Assembly (NCBI GenBank): GCA_037893245.1
Contig: JBAIAA010000780.1
Location: 62,001-126,000 of the forward strand
DNA: 64,000 nt
From: Crossaster papposus
Lineage: Eukaryota > Echinodermata > Asteroidea > Velatida > Solasteridae
Reading direction: 5' to 3'
Shown: positions 28,101 to 43,478 of the stretch, piece after piece
How the letters are laid out: every line of letters begins with the position of its first letter
Position numbering within the stretch: position 1 is the stretch's first letter
The notes under the pieces: generated by a model
Seen by the model: only the letters and a program-made list of their open reading frames with translations
The model's database searches: none
What the model was told of the DNA's origin: nothing
Translations under genes and position numbers: made by a program

Positions 28101-31100
28101 GTATTTTAGGCAGGAAAGCCTGTAGTTTAAGGCAGCAATCCTTGGGAATCTTGAACCTACCCTGCTCAAGCCTTCACTCTTATTCACCGTCTGTCTTGAA
28201 CTATCAGCGTGAAGAATCACCTCCCAGACAATGTAATTTTATAGTCTGGGAGGTAAATCATTAAGACGGTAGTTCAAGACAGAAGGTGATTAAGAGTGAA
28301 GGCTCGAGGAGGGTATGTTCAAGATTCCCATCAATTACTCTAAATTAAATGAAGTCTGTTGTCACATGACATGCTCATGCTTGTCACATGACCCATGCAT
28401 GAATGTCACATGACCCATGCATGAATGTCACATGACCCATGCATGAATGTCACATGCACACAGGTGGGGGGATGTCGTGTACATGTACGTGTAGACTTTG
28501 TGAAGACAACTTACGGCTTGCTTATATATGGAGTTTACTCGAGGCTAAAAAACATCACAAAGTGAAGAAAAGAAAAATATGAGCCAACAACAAAAGGTTT
28601 CTAGTCTGTACTGCAAGCAGGTTATGTACACCGTATTAGTAAATCTGAAATATAGATGCATACACTCTACAAACAGGGCCTGTTAATACAGGTTGTCCCA
28701 CAATAATTAGTACCAGTTGATTCTAAAAATGTTTCATTTTTGTAGGGGTGTGCGCTTACGGGTAGTTTGGGAACACGGCTACCCGTTTAAGAAACCCAAC
28801 ACCAAAAGGTAAAACTCATTAGTTTTTCAGCTTGTTCATAAGGGTCTACACTATAACTACTGCCACATCAGTGAGTTCATACAGTGAGCTTTGATTTGAG
28901 GTGTAAACTGCAAATTCGTGAGCGTCATCAATTTGAAATATATTTTCCTTTCTTATGTACATGTAGCCTGGTTTTAACGTTGAAAATTCACAACAAATCA
29001 CATTCAAAACCAAGGTCGCTTTCATCATCTGAAAAGTTACAAATTATATGTAGTTTGTAAAGTTGGTTACGGGTACTCGATTCCATAATCTGGAATCGGT
29101 TCCTGACACCAACGGTCGGGTACTTGAGTACCCGGTTCCAATGCACAGCCCTACATTTTGTACACCGCAAAAATTAATGACATTATGGTTCGTACGTTTT
29201 TTTAAAATCAACTTTGGCATTCCTTTCATAGGAATTTTAAAACATGAAAATCGACCTAAAATCAAACTGAAAATACACTCCATTGTGTTTGAGATGGTAA
29301 TTTCATCTCTGGGCAAAGTGAAAACAAAATGTGTGTGAGTTAACCAGTTCGCGCCGGGATTATTTTAACATCGCCGAGCCCACGGGCGGGATTATTTTTA
29401 ACGAAACTCAATCCGAAGCGTTTTCAGGCTGATAGTCCCGGGAAGCACACCCACGCATTTCCGGCCTTGCCCGCTGCTGACATACATTTCCGAACTTGAA
29501 CTTGGCGTGTTTATGCGTCATCCGTTTTGAATCTGGGGAAATATTTGCGTTTATATACGTCATCCGGCGCGAACTGGTTAAACTGGTTCGAAAGAAGGAA
29601 AAATATTGTCTAGTTTGTTGTTCTAATCTTTTATGCTCCCTCCTCTTTCTAAACTGTTATGGTTGTTCAATAACTATTCATGCATACACTTTGAAGAGAT
29701 AAAACTGGATTGTGACTGTATGTAGTTCAAAAACATTGGTTTTTGCTCCCTTCTATCACTTTCCCTGAGTATGAATTCACCATCTCTAACAAAATGGAGT
29801 ATATTTTCAGTTCGATTGGTCCCATTTTCTTGATCTAAAATTCTTATGAAAGGTTGTACAGTATGCCAAAGTTGATTATTATCAACAACGAACCCAATAA
29901 TGTCATTGATGTTCATGGTGAGACAAATGAAAACCATTGGGTTGCTGAGTACTAATCATTGTGAGGCCAGCCTGTAGATCTAAAACCTAATAAGACTGAA
30001 TAATGTCTTACATTAATACATGTGCTCTTTTCCTATGTGAATCAAGTGGAGACGAGTGACTCTCCTCCCAACCTGATCTCATTGGACTTTTATTTTAAAA
30101 ACTTTTATTTCTAAAACTTTGAATCAAATTTGTTGGCATGTTAAAAAAACAACCTTGGAATTTATCGATTTATTTTTTAATTTCCAGTCAAATAAAAGAT
30201 AAAACAGACTCAGATTTGTAGTTTTTAGGGAATAGTTCAACTAAAACAAATACAAATAATGAATTACCAAGTTAAAATATCATGCTACTGTGCACATTAA
30301 ATGTGTATCGTTTACAGTCAACCTTACATGTAGGACGGTCCATAATTCTGGCCACATATTCTTTTAGATTCCAAACAGGAAGAATTGTTAAAACGTAGAG
30401 TAGACCATTTGTGACCCACTTTAGGGAAAGGTGTTAGTCGCGCTATGCATTTACGTGTAATGGCCCGCTCAACGTTGAGAAAGTAAAACTTTTTGTTAAA
30501 ATTCTTTTCCTTTTTCCCCCTAAATAACATCTTTAATATTCTATGTTTCAGGTTTAATCGACAAAAAAATTAATTTTGATAAAGAAAGCAAATCAAATAC
30601 CTTTTTAAGTGTGCATAGTTCCGATGTATTTTTTAGTTTTGTTCCGTTTCGAAGCCCGTTTTCTCATTTTTGTGGTTTTAATTTCATAGAAGCTATTAAT
30701 ATGTACAAACATCATATCATCGGAACTGGAGGGGCTATGGAGCTATACTATGTACCAAATGAAAGCTTATATCCTGGACTTTCTAACCGTGTATATAACT
30801 ATTTAACTAAATTTTGCGACATATATCACCTTTTTCTGGAGTAGGTCACATTTGTCATTTGGGCATTTGTTTTTGTTTCAAAATCTGTCGGTACCATTTT
30901 GTGCTTCAAAAGTGGAAATTTTTATTTTTTTAAAATCTTGTCCGACATCAACAAGGTTTCTGATTTGCATTTGAAAGCAACCTGTTAGTTTGCGTCACAT
31001 CAGCAAGAGCAGCAATTTTGCAAAATTTTGCCGAGTCTGACAGCATGGACTATGGCCAGAATGGGTTCTGGTACATGCTAAAGAGCTATATTGAACTACT

Positions 31101-34100
31101 AGAGGGCTACTTGTCATACCCAACGCTGCCTGCAATAAAGGCATACGTGTTTGTGCACAAAACTATGGGAAGCTTAAAATTGGGGAAGCCTCTTACGCGG
31201 ATAGGCTGCATGTCTCAATTTGTTTTTGCATTCAATGGGGGGACACTCGCGATTTATCCTAGGATCGATTTCACCAAAGTTAAGATGCATCCAACACCTG
31301 TAACTTTCTTAGCAATGTGGCTGAACTCGTCTTAACTAAAGACCGAGTCCTAAGATGAGCCGCAAGATAAGACGAGTTTCGTGAAATCGGCCCCAGGATG
31401 TGTTGGAAAATAGAATGTGTTGAAATTAGGAGTTAACTCTCTAGTAATTAAATACAGCTCAATGGTGCACGCTATTACAAATGGACTCAAGTTTTACATC
31501 TTCATCGGCGGAATTCATTCCTGCTACAATGTAATACTTAATGAGGAAAGTGCAAACAGATGAATGGTTAGTATAAATGATTAGATACAGTGTTAATCAT
31601 GGGTTATGATTCTACGGGGTCGGATTAATTACAGACAGCAGGCTTTCACACAGACTCGGATGAAACAAAAGTAGGAGAAAAGTAGGATCAACATTAACTG
31701 ACAAAAGTAGGACTTTGGAGGACAACATCAGGATAAAAGTAGGATTTGTATGGGCTTTCAGGAGTAGTTTGCATGTCCACAGCACCATAATTAAGTCTCA
31801 TTTGGCATGATCTGTACTCACAACACTTGTGCTCCGTCTGGATTTTAAGCTCTTGGAAGTACATGTACACTTTACAGTACAGTACAGTACAGTGAATGGG
31901 ACATTTTGTGAAAAGAATTTCATTTCCCATTCACATTTCCTTTTCTGATTTTGCACGCACATTTTCCCACTTGTGTGAAAAGGTATGCAGATCGGCTTCC
32001 CACTTGTGTGAAAGGGTGCAAAAATTGTGTTAAAGTGTGAAAACAGTTTCCCAATGCAGGAAATTTCACACTTGTTCACACTGAAATAAAAATGAATTCC
32101 CTAGGAAGAGAAAATTTCAAGGAAAAGTAGGTGAAAAATAAGAAAAAAGTAGGTTAACAAACAAAAAAGGAAAAAGTAGGAAAAGTAGAAATACTTGAAT
32201 GCCTGACACAAACAGATAGGGACATATACATACCGACAAAAATAAGAAAATGTCAAGGATAAGTAGAAGGTGAAAAAAAGCCAAAAGTAGGAAAAGTAGG
32301 AATACTCGAAAGCCTGACACAAACAGATAGGGACATATACATACCGACAAAAAGAAGAAAAAGTCAAGGATAAGAATACTCGAAAGACTGACACAAACAA
32401 ATAGAGACATACAGACACAAAGAAGAAAATGTCAAAGATACTTGTCTCTGAAGAAGATCTGGTTAAGATCGAAATATTAGGCCCTCTTAACTTATTTTAA
32501 AGATACTTGTAAGTAGAAGGTGAAAAAAAGGGAAAAGTAGGAAAAGTAGGATAACTTGAAGGACTGACACAAACAAGTAGAGACATAGAAATAAAGACCG
32601 GGTCAGATACTAGACAGGGAACACAGACTACATGTAGCTCCAATACAGACAGGGGAATAACAGAAAGATCACAGACACGAACAAATCGGTTTGACCAATA
32701 CAAATCTATCTCCAAATATTGGATGTATTTGCCGCATGAACATTAATTTTCAGAAACGTGCCTTGTTTCTGTGTACTTTTTTTTATCTGGATCTTTTGGG
32801 TGAAGACTGTATACGTCAACAAGTATTAAATAATTGAAATTTTAAAAACAAATTGGAGTTTAGGTACATTTTTATAACCCATATAGTTGACTTTATGTTC
32901 CAAAAAAGTTGACTTATTTATAAGACGGTCAAAATATTTTGTTCTAAGTTGGGCCAAGTCCGAATTACTTGAAATTACAGACGAGATTATGGTAGTGGCT
33001 GCAGCCACTTCACATAGACTCGTGTGTAATTTTTAGCCGTAACTAAGTAATTCGGACACGGCTTTATTTGATATATGTCTCCTGAAGTCTCAACCGCTGT
33101 TTTGTGTTCAAAGTAAAATGGACACAAAGGACAAAGGGATAGGGTCACACAATTAAACACAAAAAGACATCTATGTTAATAACAAGATGTTATAATGGTA
33201 TGGGGCACATCTAAACATTATCAAAAGGCAAAACACGGTACATTTATATATAATGTTGTTGAGCTTCAAATCATAGCAGCATTGGCTCGGTTTTCAATCA
33301 CATTGGTGGCATTCTCCGATTGCCAATCATGACAAAACATTCAATTGGAACACCAAGATCTGTTTAATCTTTTGATCAAACGCAATCACTCTAAAGCAGC
33401 AATTGCTAGGACAACAACGTTCTTACCACGACAACATGGGGTCAGAGACAACAAGTAAACAGCAAATAAACAGGAATGTTAACTGGCAACTCCGATTAAA
33501 CTGTCTGTCGCTTCACTGCGTCCATACAAATTGTCTTTACTATACAATGTATGTCGACACCCACTTTAATATACACACCAACAATTACGCAAAGAAATTT
33601 GAACAAATTTAAAGGTAGGATACACCATTTGCAGATATTGAAACATTTTACTACCGAATTATTTAGAAATATTTTACTTATTTGAAAGTAAATAATGATT
33701 CTAGACATCCAGCAAAATGATTGCGCTAGATATTCTATAATAAAGTATAAAAATTCACGATCGCCGTACGCCCATCGTGAGAAAACCCAATAACAACATA
33801 CATGTAAGAACAACTGCCCGACACCGTTTGAAAACTATTCCCGTTTTCCCTGCTTTCATCTGCATCCATGATTGTAAAACTTCTAACAGGTCAGTTAATT
33901 TATATTTACTATAAAATACAACAACCCCCAAATCCACCAATTCCTGATAATTCAAGCAATTACTAATGGTGTATCCTACCTTTAAAACATTTATAACAGC
34001 AAATAAGGAAGGTTGAACAAAAGGCTTGGCGTAGCATTTCTAAAATGCTAAACAAAAATCATTTTTTCACACAAAGGCCAGTATACATTTCATGCAAAAG

Positions 34101-37100
34101 CAGCCATAAATGCTAAGATGTTATAAATGTAAAAATAGTATCACAATTTTGCATTATGCATAAACTGGCCTAATTGTTCATATATTTTTGTTTGTTTGTG
34201 TATACAAAACGTTTAGGGGGTTTAATGAAGACTAAACATCTTCCAAAAAGAAATGGAAATATAAAGTTGGGTGACATCACCATGGGATCTTTTACAGAAA
34301 GTTGGATTCGTTATCAGATGTGATTGTATGAACGAGGTTACAAAAATAACATAAATAATAAAAGGGTCACAGACAGATAAAAGGATTACAACAAAGAAAA
34401 AGATATATACAAATATAATGTGCATTAGGTATATAATATGTATGCCCAGAAAAAAGGTGATTTAAGTCGCATAATGCAAGTATGTGTAATGGCCTGTTTA
34501 GTGATAAAGACATCAACAGAAGTACTGAAGAGGTATCCATGTAGTCACAGTCTAAACCAGTTCGCGCCGGAGGATGTATATATATATATATACACACGCA
34601 AAGTTTTCCCCAGATTCAAAACGAAACATGTTACGAGCAGGGCCGGATATGCGTGGGTGTGCTTCCCAGTGCCATTGGCCTGAACCCACCTCGGATAAAG
34701 TTTCGTAAAAAATAATCCCACGCCTCGGCTCAGTAATGTTAAAATAATCCCGGCGCGAACTGGTTAACCCAAAAAATATTGAAGCCAGAAATCAAATCTG
34801 AACTGACAAAGGGTGTTGGGAAAATGACAAACAAGGTTTTAGAATGAGAGAGACGGACGGTGCCAGACATAGTTATAGTCTAAGAGGGGAGGGAGGGGAG
34901 AGGAGAGGGGAACGTGTATGTTACCTTTCTCTGGGGGACAGTGTCCTCCATATTCTTTGTAGTGATGTCCGTACCGACCACAGCCAACATTTGCTGATTC
35001 TAGAAAAACGGTGAAAAATAAAGACGCAAAGTCAAGTCGCAAATTGTTCAATAATGTTCGAGTTCCTTCAAAATGCATTCAGAATCACTCTACAAAGATG
35101 TGCCATTCTTCAAGCGACAAGCTGATGTTCCTAAACACTGCCCGTGTCTTAAGCCGTGTTCCCATTGGACTTTTTCTACCGCACTAACCGCGGCATTCCG
35201 TTTAATTCTACTGTGCGTTCCCGATTGGACTTTTATACCGCGACATCAAGTTTCATTCTCTTGTAAAAAAAACCACAGAATGTTACACATTGTAGGCGCT
35301 GTGCATAGTCACATTTGACCTCCAGACAAAGCAGTTTATGCGTGGTCCTGGTACTCCTACTAGGCGAGGCTGCAGGTCAGCTCAACTACATTCTTCCGCT
35401 TTGTGTCGGGAGGTAGTCGAGCTGACCTACACCTTTGGACCAGTAATTCCCACTACTTCCCCTCAAACCATGCTGTACATGTGTATTTGTATACTACACT
35501 ATCGGTCAATTTCTGTTACACTATCGGTCAATTTCTGTTACATTATAGGTTAGGACCGATAATGTAGCAGAAATTGACCGATAGTGTAGTAAAAGTGTAG
35601 ATAGATGGGTTAGTCCATAAATAAGAGGTACAAATGTGCGACATTTTTTGGTGTCTGGTTATGCCCATATAGTTTCCCATGCAAGTGTCAGTGAAATTAA
35701 TCGCTACTGGAGATAGAAGGCATCAAAGAATGCGTCCTAAATAACAAAATACGTCGAACGTAACCGGGACACGGAAAAATGGACACCTTTATTTATGAAC
35801 AGACCTAGACAGTAGCATATAATTATTGTAGTAAAAGTTGACCGATACATTTTACTACACTATTCGTCATTTGTTGTTACATTATCGGTTAGTGATACAG
35901 TATCGGTCAATGTGTGTGACAGTATCGGTTGGTGATATATAATCCATTGGTTACTGTTGACTGCTGTGATGTGGCATATGACACTTGAAGCTATGCATCC
36001 CCGAGGGTGTTCATAACGTCATATCCCATATCACAGCAGTCAACAATTGTTTTGTTTATACCTCTGTCTTGAATCTCAGCAGACATTTATGGGGACTGAA
36101 GATACGAAACGTTCAAGTAAACATTTTTTTAACTGTAGAAACCATGCAAACAAAATGCAGTGCTGGTGGTAAACGCAAACGAAATGAACTTATCACGACC
36201 GTTCAAAACAGCTGATGGTCTGCTCTTTGGCTGCTTCACTATAGTTTACTATCGTCAATACTGTGCAGGTGAAAATTGCCCGGGCACCAATGATATAAAG
36301 CTCAGCAGCAGCCGTGTGATATATCACACAGTAATTGTGCTATGCGTCGTTATACACCGGACACATGATCATTCTGGACCAATACAAATACAGTATCCAA
36401 GACAGAGGTATAACAATATCAGTTGTAATAATTGGGTTGACATGCCTCGCTTAGTGGTCGTCTCCAAGTCACCCTTACAGACAAATTGTGTACAGAGACG
36501 TTACCCAGTATACAGTGTGGTACCAATTTACAAATAGATCTATACTTAAGGTATGTAGGATTTGAATATCAAATATACGTTTTATACGAGTTGACAGTTA
36601 ACAACCAAATGAAGCAAGATATAAGACGGAGAAACCCCCCCCCCCCCCCCCCCCCCCTATCCACCCCCACCCACCCCTCTCCTCCTTTATGGTGGTCATT
36701 GTGGTTGGGGAATGTTTTGGTTTCTCAGGAATTTTCAGGAACAATAGTCTAGAGAGTGTATAGGTATGGGGGACTAAGGGGAGAGTCCGTCGGTCTCATA
36801 TCTTGCTGGGTATAGTAACAACTGTACATGGTTCATGCTGGAAAATGAGGGGAGGCATATAAATGACTACATTTTACGATGTAAATTGAAAGGCTCCATG
36901 CATAGATGACTACACCCTCTAAGCATCCAAAAAATTACATCACTGGTAATAATGAATAACACTTTCCCGTATCAGAGTTTCTAAACCCGGGACCCTGTGA
37001 AGACATGTACACTGTGAAGACATGTACACTATGAAGACATGTACACTATGGGGACAATGAAGACAATGGGAGTCAAAAGGTCTCCGCAGGGTAATATTTC

Positions 37101-40100
37101 TATAGATGATTACGTCTGCAAAAGGTTTCACAAAATAGATTCATGAATTTTACTCTAACACTAGGGTTATAATATTAATAATAGGGGCTAATCATCCTTA
37201 CTAATACCGGCAGCTCAGAAGCTGAAATGCGAAGGATGGGGCTTCAACGTGGTCGAGTCGATGGCATGTAGACATCCATACGACCCTATATCTGACCACG
37301 AAGCACAGCCAGAGATTGATTGAATTTTGGTTACAATTATTATCCCTGTCCATCAGGAACAAGACCATTTCTGCAGCAGCTTGAAAGCTGGGACTGTTCG
37401 TTGCAACACCCCCCACCCCCCAAAAAAAAAAGAAATACATAAATAAATAAATTTAAAAAAAAAAAAAAAAAAAAATTAAAAAAATTGTAACAAAAAAATA
37501 CATGTTTTTTGTTTTTTAATTCCCAAAACAAGTGCTGTAAAAAGCATGCCACAATTATCTATTTCATTCCACACCCAACAGCACTATAGCTCATATTACA
37601 GGATGAATAAATTAAACATGTTATTGATGGAGACAATAGCTTATCTGCAGGCTGGTGCCAGTAGCTAACGTAGCCAAGTCAAAGCTAAACTATTTGGCTT
37701 TAAAATAGTTACCCTTACTTAAAGGTAGTATACACCATTGGTAATTGCCTAAATTATCATGAATGGGTGGATTTGGGGGGTTATATTTCATAGTAAATGT
37801 CATTTAACTGACCTGTCCGAAGTTTTACAATCATGGTTGCTGAGAAAAGCAAGAAAAACGACTTTCGTTTTTAACCGGAATCGGGCAGTTTTTCTTATGT
37901 TGTTTGTGTTTTTTCGCGATCGCCGTCCGGCGATAATGAATTTTGGTTTATACAATTCAATTTTTTGGAACAATTGCATGATATCTAGGGCAATCGTTCT
38001 GCTGGATGCCTACAATCATTATTTACTTTCAAATAATTAAGATATTTCTTAATAATTCGGTAGTAAATTTTTTCGATATCTGCAAATGGTGTATACTACC
38101 TTTAAACCAGACAGAACACAGAAATATTTCGCTTGTAAAAAGTGAACTAGCATATATTTTGTGATTTCCCTACATAAAACTTGCATACGGCATAAGTCTT
38201 GGTCTACAATAATTCGACGTTAAAGGGATCGTATATGTTTGGTAAATGGAACCCACTGTTTGTTTCAATCCTATATAGTTATAGATATATACCATAAATT
38301 AACCTGCACAAATTTCATTTCAAAAGGTGGTAGCGATTTTGAGATATTGCCAAAAATCTGGATTGATTATGTCCACGCAGGAAGAATAATCTGCATTGGA
38401 ATACACAATCTGAGAAACGTCACTGCAGTAACGCTTCTCAGATTGAAATTTTTTGGGATAAAAAGTGATATCTTTTTCCATAACCGCAGTACTTCGAAGT
38501 GAACAGTTTCTAAAAATGCATTATACTATCTAAAGCTGCTGTACTTCTTACCAATTAAGTTTTTATTGCCATTAATTTTTGGAGTAATTACCAAACGTAT
38601 ACGATCCCTTTAAATGATTTCCTTTTAAGAGTCATGTTAGTTTTTAATCTTCATATTTTAAGAGAAAAAAAAACAACCAAAACTTTTCCGTTCATAAGGG
38701 TTGTGAAAGAGGCTGATCTCCGCGTGATTTCATTGGTGGATTCCTGGCCCAATGATGACGCTTTGATTTTTTTTTCAAAACTTTCAGATTGCAAAACACG
38801 TTTTTTAAAGGTGTTTTTTTAATAAATAAATAACAAAATGCTTGACATGCAACCTCGTTTCTTGGCGTTTTTTATATCATAAACAACATTTTAGTTTACA
38901 ATTTGTGTGGTGCAAAATGGGGATCGCAATTTGGAACGTTTTAGTGATCATCCTATGGTTTAATATAAGTTTGTATAAAGTTGTTTGAATAAACAACATC
39001 TTAGTCAACAGAATCATTCACACATGCATTTCATGCAGTCGATAATGGGAAAGGAAACCAACGAAAATGAAAAAGTTGTGTTGCTCACAACAACCGCTGT
39101 ACCTGCTTAGTCGAATTAACATTCTTCAAGAAGTAAAATTCAACATGCGAAAAGTAGAAAATTATGATTAAGAAAATGACACATCAAAACGAGTGAAATG
39201 TTTAAACTCAAACAGGAAAATGAGCGTAAATGGTTTTAACTTCGGAAACTCCAGAGTTGTATTGGAGTCCATGCAAGTTCATCATAAGTCCTTCAGTCTC
39301 AAGACATTTGTTGTTATGCCCAGATGTCCAAATTAAAGGTCAGGTAGATATTCACGACAACAAATAGATCATGACACACTGCAGTCAGTGCAGGTATTTT
39401 TACATGCTGCAACAATTTAAATTCAACAACTTTTCCCCGAAAGGCAAAACAAAAAGGGCTTTAAATAGTGATGTTAGGAATGTTGGTCTGGTGTTGATTT
39501 TTGCCAATTTGAGGTTCGTACGTTAACAATAATGCCTGAATGTCAATGAAAAGTGTTTGGGAAAATTTCGAACATTTTTCGGAAACTGGAGCAATTCCTC
39601 CAGTTTTGGGTCACGTGGCATTGGTAGCTACCGGACCTAATAACATCCGAAATAGTTAGAATCCTTTGGTCTTAGAATCAGACTATCTCAAGTCAAGTCA
39701 CTAGCTTTTCAGATGAAATGTCTACCCTAAACCCTCCAGGGTATTTTGGCTAGAAACACTGTCAGATGCAACAACACGCACCATTTGTCAAAATACTCAT
39801 GGACAAACTGCCTCAGAGTCTGTGGTCACCCAACGGAGCAGGATGTATCTGTGGCATTGTTCAATGGGGACTATATTTTAGCTCTCAATAGTCTGATAGG
39901 GTTAGCCTGGTTTAGAGTTATGAAAGGACTTGTGAAAGGACTTGTAAAAGGACTTGCAGGGACTCGAAAACACTGAACTCTGAGAAATTGAGGCCGTGGT
40001 TCATGCAACAGGTGTTATCATAAATTACATTTGAAAATGTACAAGTTAAAGTTTGGGAATGAAAGTTTCCATTTTGCCCAAAATGGATGTCTGTCATGCT

Positions 40101-43100
40101 CAAAATGAATTTATTAAAAAGCAAAACCTAGTTTACTCAGCAAAAGATGTGTTCACTCCAAAAACTCAACAAAGAAAAAAAAAAAAAAAAATTCCAAATC
40201 AGGAATCAGTTTTTGGATGAGACACGAGAAAGAGAGAAATAAATGATTTGAAAAATGATATAGAGATGACACAGCAAAGTTGAAAATGCACAAATTCATG
40301 GAGAAAGGTCGAGAAGAAAAAACAAAAATCTTGCAAAAGCAAAATCGAAAATCAATGGAAATCTAGAATGAATCAAGGTTCTGAAGTGTACTGCGTAACA
40401 GCGGAACTTCTCAATCACTACCACAATGGGGTCAACGTTGTTCAGTATACATGTACAGGTATGGCGATCGTTCACTTTTTGCCCATAAGGGTATGTTCAT
40501 TATGGACCAGAGGGTAAGGTACGTTCATTAGGGCCATAACGTCTGTATATTAGTGCTCATTATACAGAGGCCAGATTCTACGGAAAAGCGGGCATTTTGT
40601 TATTCCATAACAAACCTCATTTTGAATTCATACAGGAAAAAAAGTTTTTCGAAAGAGGATATCAGAAAAAAAAGATTTCAAATGACCCCACATGACCTTT
40701 TACCTCCTATTCCAAAAAAGTAGTGATGAACCCCCACCCCAAATCACATCAAAATCTATCAAATTGTGTAGACAAAGAAACATTGGAAGCATATTTGTAC
40801 AATGACGCCTACATGACCTTTGACCTCAGAAATCCGATGAAGAATTTTGTTTCCTCACCCAAAGATTACTGCATCCAAGTTTTATGAAAATCCATTTATG
40901 CGACACAAAACAAATTTAAAAAACAAATTACAGATAATAATGAGGTGTGAATATGGACAAACAAAATGTCTGCTTTTGCGTGATATTGGTGATCAACTCG
41001 TCTTCTATTTCCTGAACTTTCTTCCTTTGCTTACATTTTCTCCAGTCGTATTATACACAGGTCGAGTCAGGGTGGTCATCATTCCCAAGCCCTGTACACA
41101 CAAAAACAAAACAATATTTCAAAAGATAAGAGATTGAAAAAATTGAAGTCAACAACAGTAATTACTCCCTAAAAATAAATCGTAATCAACCATCACCCAA
41201 TAACCCTAACCCTGACACCCCCCCCCCCCCCCCCCCCCCCCCCCACAGTCAGAGTATCATATGTTGTTAATTACGAAGCCATCTCCGTCCCAATGTCATA
41301 TGTGAATATATTAACATATAATCAGGGGCGGATCCAGGATTTTTCAAACGAGGGCGCGAAAATGAGAAAATTGTTTGTATGAAACTGTACAAGTGTGTAA
41401 CGTGAAGCGCTTACAGCGTTGGGTCCTGGGCCCGCCTTAGGGTCTCTGACATTTTTGAATTCTACATGCTCTGTAGTGCATTCTGAGCTGTTTTTGACTG
41501 TTTTTTTCATTTAAAAAAATTGCACCAAATGCTTTTCAAATGTAACCTGATCATTATCCCAAATAATTAGGACACAAACATAATCACTTTTATTTACCCT
41601 CTTTCTTGAATGTCAAACAAATTGTGATTTTCATAACAGACAGACTCCATGACTACGATGCCACAACTGGCACTAATCTTGTAGTTTATAAGAATCCTTT
41701 TTTGATAGGCCTCTCCCCTCGCTCATCGACGCTGCCTTCATGAGTTCTTATGTCCGGCATATCTGTATACGTACATGCGCAAAACTAGTCCGATATGGAT
41801 TGGTACGGTGGTGTGTGATCCCGTTCTATAATGTGCAATGTTCTCGTTCGTGTTGCCACCATTTGAGTGCGAAAACTAGTTTTGCATGTCAAGAACAGAC
41901 CACCAGAACCAGCCTTGGTTTTAATTTTTTTAGTAGAAATAAACTGCCCTATTAATTTTCTCTCTCCCTCCTTTTTATTATTTGTTTTAGTCTCTCTCCA
42001 TATGCCTTATTTTTTGGGGTTGGTTTTTTTTAAGAAGGGAAGAGTTATGCACAGGCCTCCCCCCTCCCCTGTCCAGGGAGCGGATCATCTATGGCAGGGG
42101 AGCGGACTATGGCCGGGGAGCGGCTGCGGCTGCGGCTATGGCTGCGGCCTACTAAACCATCCCGCATAATGTTGTCAGCTGTGCTACGCCGTAGAACATA
42201 GCCTGTGTGACAGCTGCACGCTCAGGTCCATTGTGTAGTGCAGCTGCTGAACAAAGGCTGCTGTGCAATCACGAATATAATCTGTTGCAGTTAGAAATGA
42301 ATACCGGCATCAGGAGGTTAATACTGTTATGGGCAAACCAGACGCTTGATACTGGGGTTACCTGGCATAGGAGGATTGACGGCATGAGATCTAGAGCGCG
42401 TACTTACCAGGACGTCCAGGTAGATGTCAGACCACTGGAAGTGCTTCTGCCCACTCAGCACCATGGGACGACTCAAGACTGGAACATAATCCTGACGGGG
42501 AAACCAGGGAATAACATACATGTAAATTCACAGATGCTCAAGCAGTGTACCCACTGTTACCACTGATAATGTAGTAACCAACAGATAATCTATCACCGAC
42601 CGATAATGTCACACAAACTGATCGACACTGTATCACTAACCGATAATAGAGAGGTTTCGTCTGCGAACGGATACGGTTAGCTTAACGGATACGTCATCAA
42701 TTTTCGCAGACTTATGACGTCACAGTTACTCACTATCCATTAACCGTGTACAAGGCACGGATATCACGCTCGCTACACGTAAATATAAAACGCGTACGGA
42801 TAGCTAAACGTACGCGTACGCGTATCCGTTCGTATGCGAAACCTCTCTATTGCAACAACAAATGACCGACAGTGTAGTAACTGTTACTGCAGACTCAGTT
42901 ACTTTCTGTTACATTATTGGTAAGGACCGATAATTTATAACTTTTTACTACACTATCAAACAATTTTTTGTTACATTATTGGTTAGGCCTGCGATCCCAA
43001 TTTGTCTGATTCCTAGACGGTCTGGGACAACCCCAGCCCACTTTGATCGAAGGATTGGGACTGCCCTCTGAAGCGGGCGGGCCTGGATAAAGAGAACTAA

Positions 43101-43447
43101 ATAGAAGCCTGGCTTGTGGGACCTGTCCTGAATTTTAAAAAGCAATTTGCGAGGCAATAATTCTCTCTGCCACGGAACAAAAACCTGGCGATTGGTATCA
43201 TTCTAGAAAGATTCCCCGTCCATCCAAATTAGTTTTTCTGATCGAGGGGAGTGAAAATAGGCTGTTCCATTTGTTTGCAGGCTACCCTGTATGTGGCATC
43301 CAGCAAAAAAAATATAAAAAAAAGCAAATGTGTATCTCAAATTTATCAAATTACAATGACTTTTAGCAAGAACTCGGTGCTCAAATTTATCTCAAGCTAC
43401 CACATACTAATAAATACATTAACAACAACCATCATAACAATAATACC

Positions 43448-43478
<31 letters not shown>

